Assembly (NCBI GenBank): GCA_964592775.1
Contig: CAZQFX010000045.1
Coordinates: 1 to 18,308 of the forward strand
DNA from: SURF-21 sp964592775
Lineage (GTDB): Bacteria > Actinomycetota > Geothermincolia > Geothermincolales > RBG-13-55-18
Length of the DNA stretch: 18,308 nucleotides
Reading direction: 5' to 3'
Part shown: positions 15,111-18,308 of the stretch, piece after piece
How the letters are laid out: every line of letters begins with the position of its first letter
Position numbering within the stretch: the first letter of the stretch is position 1
Position numbers and translations under genes: made by a program
The notes under the pieces: model-generated
What the model saw: the letters and a program-made list of their open reading frames with translations, nothing else
The model's database searches: none
Told to the model about the DNA's origin: nothing

Positions 15111-17030
15111 TCAGGTGTCGAGGAAGCGGACGTTCTTGGCGTGCTTCTGGATGAACTTCCGCCTGGCCTCGACGTCGTCGCCCATCAGGGTGTTGAATAT
15201 CTCGTCCGCTATTATGGCGTCCTCCAGGGTGACCTGCATGAGGATGCGCTCCTCGGGGTTCATGGTCGTCTCCCAGAGCTGCTCCGCGTTCATCTCGCCC
15301 AGGCCCTTGTAGCGCTGGACGTCGTATTTCTTGTCGCCGAACCTCTTGGACAGCTCCTCCATCTCCGCTTCGTTATAGGCGTAGTACTCCTTCTTGTCGA
15401 AACTGATGCGGTACAGGGGGGGCTGGGCGATGTACACGTACCCCGCCTCGATCATCTCCTGCATGTAGCGGAAGAAGAGGGTGAGGATCAGGGTGCGTAT
15501 GTGCGCCCCGTCCACGTCGGCGTCGGTCATGATGATGGCCTTGTGGTAGCGCGCCTTGGTTATGTCGAACTCCTCCCCTATCCCCATGCCGAAGGCGGAG
15601 ATGATGGCCTGGATCTCGGTGTTGTTCAGGATCTTGTGCAGCCTCGCCTTCTCCACGTTGAGTATCTTGCCCTTGAGGGGGAGGATGGCCTGGAAGCGCC
15701 TGTCGCGCGCCTGCTTGGCCGAGCCGCCGGCCGAATCACCCTCCACGAGATATATCTCGCACATCGAGGGATCCTTCATGGTGCAGTCGGCGAGCTTCCC
15801 CGGCAGGGAGGTGCTCTCCAGCAGCCCCTTGCGCCGCGTGAGCTCCCGGGCGTTGCGCGCCGCCATCCTGGCCTTGGATGCCCCGATGACCTTGTTGACG
15901 ACGGCCTTGGCCTCGGATGGGTTTTCCTCCAGCCACTCCGACAACCTGGTGTTCACGGTGGATTCGACGAATCCTTTTATCTCGGTGTTGCCGAGCTTGG
16001 TCTTGGTCTGGCCCTCGAACTGCGGCTCCTTCAGCTTGATGTTGACGATGGCGGCGAGCCCCTCGCGCACGTCCTCTCCTATGAGGTTGTCCTCCTTCTC
16101 CTTGAGGAACCCCTTCTTGCGGGCATAGTCGTTTATGACCCTGGTGAGGGCGGCCTTGAAGCCGGCGAGGTGGGTGCCCCCCTCGTGGGTGTTGATGTTG
16201 TTGGCGAAGGTGTATATATTCTCGACGTATCCCCGGTTGTGTTGCATGGCTATCTCGGCCTGCGCGCTCTCCTGTTCGGCGCTCATGAATACGATCTTGC
16301 CGTGCAGGGGGTCCTTGTTCGTGTTGATGTGTCGGATGAAGTCTACTATGCCTCCGTCGTAACGAAAGGCCTCTTCCTCCGGCGGGTCCTTGCGCTCGTC
16401 CTTCACCTCGATGCGCAGGCTGCGGTTCAGGAAGGCCATCTCGCGCATCCTCTGGCAGATGACGTCGAAGTCGAATTCCGTGCTCTCGAAGATGTCCGGG
16501 TCGGGCGCGAAGCTGATTATGGTGCCCGTCCTGTTCGTCTCCCCTACCACCTCGAGCCCGGTCGCGGGGACCCCCTTCTCGTATCTCTGTTGATAGACCC
16601 TTCCATCCCTGCCCACCTCGAGGATGAGCCATCTGGAGAGAGCGTTCACCACCGACACGCCCACGCCATGCAGGCCGCCGGACACCCGGTATACCTTGCT
16701 GCCGAATTTTCCTCCCGCGTGCAGCGTGGTCAGCACCACCTCCGCAGCCGACTTGTTCTGCTTTTTCATGATGCCGACAGGGATCCCCCTGCCGTCGTCG
16801 ACGACGGTTATGGAACCGTCCGCGTGTATGGTGATCCAGATGTTCCTGCAATATCCGGCCAGGCATTCGTCGATGCTGTTGTCCACGACCTCGTATACCA
16901 GGTGGTGAAGACCCCTGGGGCCGGTGGTCCCGATATACATGCTCGGCCTTTTCTTTACCGCCTCCAGGCCCTCGAGGACTGCTATGGAGCTCTCGTCGTA
17001 TGCCTCTGATTTCCTGGTTGGTGCCGCCAT
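15111..17030 (-). CDS. gyrB: DNA gyrase subunit B
   Basis: Subunit B of DNA gyrase, the ATPase partner of GyrA in negative supercoiling; 639 residues, normal length. The GHKL ATPase domain shows the catalytic Glu47 and Asn51 (YEVVDNSIDE), Asp78/79 in VVDDGRGIP, and the ATP lid GGLHGVGVS (118-126). The Toprim domain carries EGDSAGG (430-436), PLKGKILNVEKA and DADVDG (503-508), and the tail has RYKGLGEMN. The ATG at 17030 is preceded by GGAGG (17039-17035). The frame is open for 42 more codons upstream, but that region holds the promoter and lacks homology. It lies between the DciA-like gene and gyrA. Confidence 0.97.
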   Translation of the reverse strand: MAAPTRKSEAYDESSIAVLEGLEAVKKRPSMYIGTTGPRGLHHLVYEVVDNSIDECLAGYCRNIWITIHADGSITVVDDGRGIPVGIMKKQNKSAAEVVLTTLHAGGKFGSKVYRVSGGLHGVGVSVVNALSRWLILEVGRDGRVYQQRYEKGVPATGLEVVGETNRTGTIISFAPDPDIFESTEFDFDVICQRMREMAFLNRSLRIEVKDERKDPPEEEAFRYDGGIVDFIRHINTNKDPLHGKIVFMSAEQESAQAEIAMQHNRGYVENIYTFANNINTHEGGTHLAGFKAALTRVINDYARKKGFLKEKEDNLIGEDVREGLAAIVNIKLKEPQFEGQTKTKLGNTEIKGFVESTVNTRLSEWLEENPSEAKAVVNKVIGASKARMAARNARELTRRKGLLESTSLPGKLADCTMKDPSMCEIYLVEGDSAGGSAKQARDRRFQAILPLKGKILNVEKARLHKILNNTEIQAIISAFGMGIGEEFDITKARYHKAIIMTDADVDGAHIRTLILTLFFRYMQEMIEAGYVYIAQPPLYRISFDKKEYYAYNEAEMEELSKRFGDKKYDVQRYKGLGEMNAEQLWETTMNPEERILMQVTLEDAIIADEIFNTLMGDDVEARRKFIQKHAKNVRFLDT

Positions 17031-17055
17031 TTTTCCTCCATCCCGGCTTTCACGG

Positions 17056-17073
17056 GCGCGCCGTTGCGCGCGC
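17056..17073 (-). promoter_or_regulatory. GC hairpin in gyrB leader
   Basis: GCGCGC arms flank a 5-6 base loop (CAACG core) between the gyrB promoter and its ribosome binding site. No T run follows, so it is not a terminator. It may influence mRNA stability or initiation. Confidence 0.35.
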
Positions 17074-17085
17074 TCTATGAGTAAA

Positions 17086-17094
17086 ATTATATCA
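17086..17094 (-). promoter_or_regulatory. Extended -10 promoter of gyrB
   Basis: The minus strand reads TGATATAAT at 17094-17086, an extended -10 (TGn plus perfect TATAAT) in an AT-rich patch. No consensus -35 is seen at 17 bases, as is common for extended -10 promoters. Transcription would start about 50 bases before the gyrB ATG. Confidence 0.65.
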
Positions 17095-17160
17095 CTTGGA
17101 AAAGACTTGCTTCGCCCGTTTGATCGAGATTGTCTGCGTTTCTCTATTGAGAACAACCCT

Positions 17161-17466
17161 TTACTTGAGGTTTATTTTCCTGGCCGCGACCTCCCTTATC
17201 TCGATGCCGGTCTGCTCTTTTATGTGTTTTTTTATCTCCTCGACGTGAAAATGAACGTTCTGCGCGCCCGCATGCGAGACGGTGCCGATGTACAGCCTGC
17301 CTTCCTCCAGCCGGTACGGCTTGGTCACCGCCGCGGTCTTCTCCCCCACCAGTCCCGTCCAGACCTCCTTTATGCGCAGCAGGTCTTCGAGTTCCTGCAT
17401 TCCTTCCTCCACGAGGAAGTCCCTCATGGCCCCCCTTATACCCACCACGCCGTCCTCTTCTTTCAC
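17161..17466 (-). CDS. DciA-like protein (DUF721), putative helicase loader
   Basis: A 101-residue DUF721 protein. DciA members of this family load the replicative helicase DnaB in bacteria without DnaC. The family core is visible as VWTGLVGEKTAAVTKPYRLE and GRLYIGTVSHAGAQNVHFH, with a basic C-terminus ending RKINLK. The GTG start at 17466 is chosen because it overlaps the recF stop as GTGA and has GGGGAG eight bases upstream; ATG at 17490 would add eight residues with a poor binding site. Gene order recF, DUF721, gyrB is conserved in Actinomycetota. The second DciA domain of larger homologues is absent. Helicase loading is a family inference. Confidence 0.85.
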   Translation of the reverse strand: MKEEDGVVGIRGAMRDFLVEEGMQELEDLLRIKEVWTGLVGEKTAAVTKPYRLEEGRLYIGTVSHAGAQNVHFHVEEIKKHIKEQTGIEIREVAARKINLK

Positions 17467-18308
17467 GCCCGCGACTCCCCATCTATCCATATCCTGTGAG
17501 CCCCCGCGAGTTCGGCCATGTCGTCCGTGGCGGTTACCACCACCTGCTCCCAGCTCTCTATCTCTTTCACGATGATCCTGCGGTTGCCCTCGTCCAGCTC
17601 CGAAAGGCAGTCGTCCATCAGGAGAATGGTGCTTTTCCCGGTTCCTCCCCCCATCATCTCCGCCTGCGCCAACCTCCACATGATGGCCATCAGCTTCTGT
17701 TCTCCCTGCGAACACTCTCTCCTGGCGTTCTTGCCTGCGAGGAACAGGGTTATCTCGTCGCGGTGGGGGCCGATCATGCTCGCTCCCCTCATGATCTCTG
17801 CTTCTTCCATCCTCTCCATCTTTTCGAGGGTTTTTTTCTCGTCATCCGCTTCCCCGCCCATGGAGGTGTAGTATTTCAGCTCAACCTCTCCCTTGCCCCA
17901 CCTTTCTCCCAGGCCGGCCATCTTTTCCTGCATGTTCCTCAACACCTGCGACCTTTCCCTCACGACGGCGCTTCCATACCTGCAAAGCGGCTGGTTCCAG
18001 CCCCTCATGAATTCCTTTCCCCGGGCTCTTTTTCGCACCATCTTTATCGCTTCGTTCCTCTGCTTCAACACGCGCTGGTATTCTTTCGATATCTCTTTGT
18101 ATTCCCTCTTCGTCTCCGCCGCCACCTCGTCCAGATACCTTCTCCTGATCTCCGGCCCACCTTTAACCATCCATATGTCGTCCGGTTGAAAGCAGGCCGC
18201 CCCGATATCTTCCCGCCTCCTTCTCCCCCGCACGCTTCCTTCGCCATCGACGACTACCTTCAGCTTTACCTCCCCTTTTTCATACAGCGTCGCCACCACG
18301 GCCCCCGC
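17463..18308 (-). CDS. recF: DNA repair ATPase RecF (5' end outside window)
   Basis: The C-terminal part of RecF, the SMC-like ATPase that helps load RecA at gaps; 281 codons are visible and the Walker A region lies beyond the right edge. Family marks are FQPDDIWMVKGGPEIRRRYL (the RecF F-P-D-L-V-KG-P-RRR-L signature), the coiled-coil arm KREYKEISKEYQRVLKQRNE, RGASMIGPHRDEI, the ABC signature-like CSQGEQKLMAI and Walker B/D-loop ILLMDDCLSELDEGNRR. The stop overlaps the DciA-like start. Base composition is clearly less GC-rich (about 50-58% in lines I counted, against about 65-70% elsewhere), and the protein is rich in Lys, Glu and Met. Confidence 0.93.
   Translation of the reverse strand, partial: AGAVVATLYEKGEVKLKVVVDGEGSVRGRRRREDIGAACFQPDDIWMVKGGPEIRRRYLDEVAAETKREYKEISKEYQRVLKQRNEAIKMVRKRARGKEFMRGWNQPLCRYGSAVVRERSQVLRNMQEKMAGLGERWGKGEVELKYYTSMGGEADDEKKTLEKMERMEEAEIMRGASMIGPHRDEITLFLAGKNARRECSQGEQKLMAIMWRLAQAEMMGGGTGKSTILLMDDCLSELDEGNRRIIVKEIESWEQVVVTATDDMAELAGAHRIWIDGESRA

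Noticed and set aside
17031..17156. 42-residue N-terminal extension of GyrB
   Set aside because: The region holds the TGATATAAT promoter and leader hairpin. The ATG at 17030 has a clear GGAGG and the normal GyrB N-terminus.

Overview
This is GC-rich bacterial DNA with a chromosomal, housekeeping gene set. The order recF – DciA-like (DUF721) gene – gyrB – gyrA, followed further on by a tRNA-Ile(GAU) gene, matches the origin-proximal region of many Actinomycetota. High GC, TTG and GTG starts and a candidate near-leaderless transcript fit that placement. A deep-branching actinobacterial lineage is my inference, and nothing here fixes a genus. recF runs off the right edge, so dnaN, dnaA and oriC are expected beyond base 18308. 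I see no prophage, integrase, transposase, CRISPR array or toxin-antitoxin module.

Left part, plus strand. argS (230-1915) ends at a hairpin terminator. A 45-codon arginine-rich reading frame (96-233) lies just upstream, and its stop overlaps the argS start. A minus-strand alpha/beta hydrolase (2053-2823) follows. Then comes a 554-base intergenic stretch holding an orphan terminator with a possible short transcript, and a promoter candidate. It leads into the operon moxR (3378-4331), DUF58 (4341-5699) and a membrane transglutaminase (5645-7864). This trio is a conserved module: a MoxR AAA+ ATPase, a membrane DUF58/VWA-like protein and a TgpA-type protease/transglutaminase-like enzyme, probably acting at the cell envelope.

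Middle part, minus strand. A YhaM-type OB-fold/HD exoribonuclease (7991-8986) lies before a 0.6-kb gap with odd composition and one possible small ORF. Next is tRNA-Ile (9605-9681), with a clear promoter and terminator, then an AT-rich island (9822-9879) and a LolA-like lipoprotein (9890-10540).

Right part, minus strand. The lipoprotein follows rtcB (10601-12046) and archease (12101 to a 70-base N gap), the RNA ligase and its activator. gyrA, gyrB, the DciA-like gene and recF continue to the right edge. Recombination/repair, helicase loading, DNA supercoiling and RNA ligation are therefore encoded in one co-directional block. gyrB has its own extended -10 promoter.

The points I would check first are the Arg-rich ORF overlapping argS, the AT-rich island with two DnaA-box-like 9-mers beside tRNA-Ile, and the orphan terminator/ncRNA candidate ahead of the moxR operon. 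None of these is proven from sequence alone.
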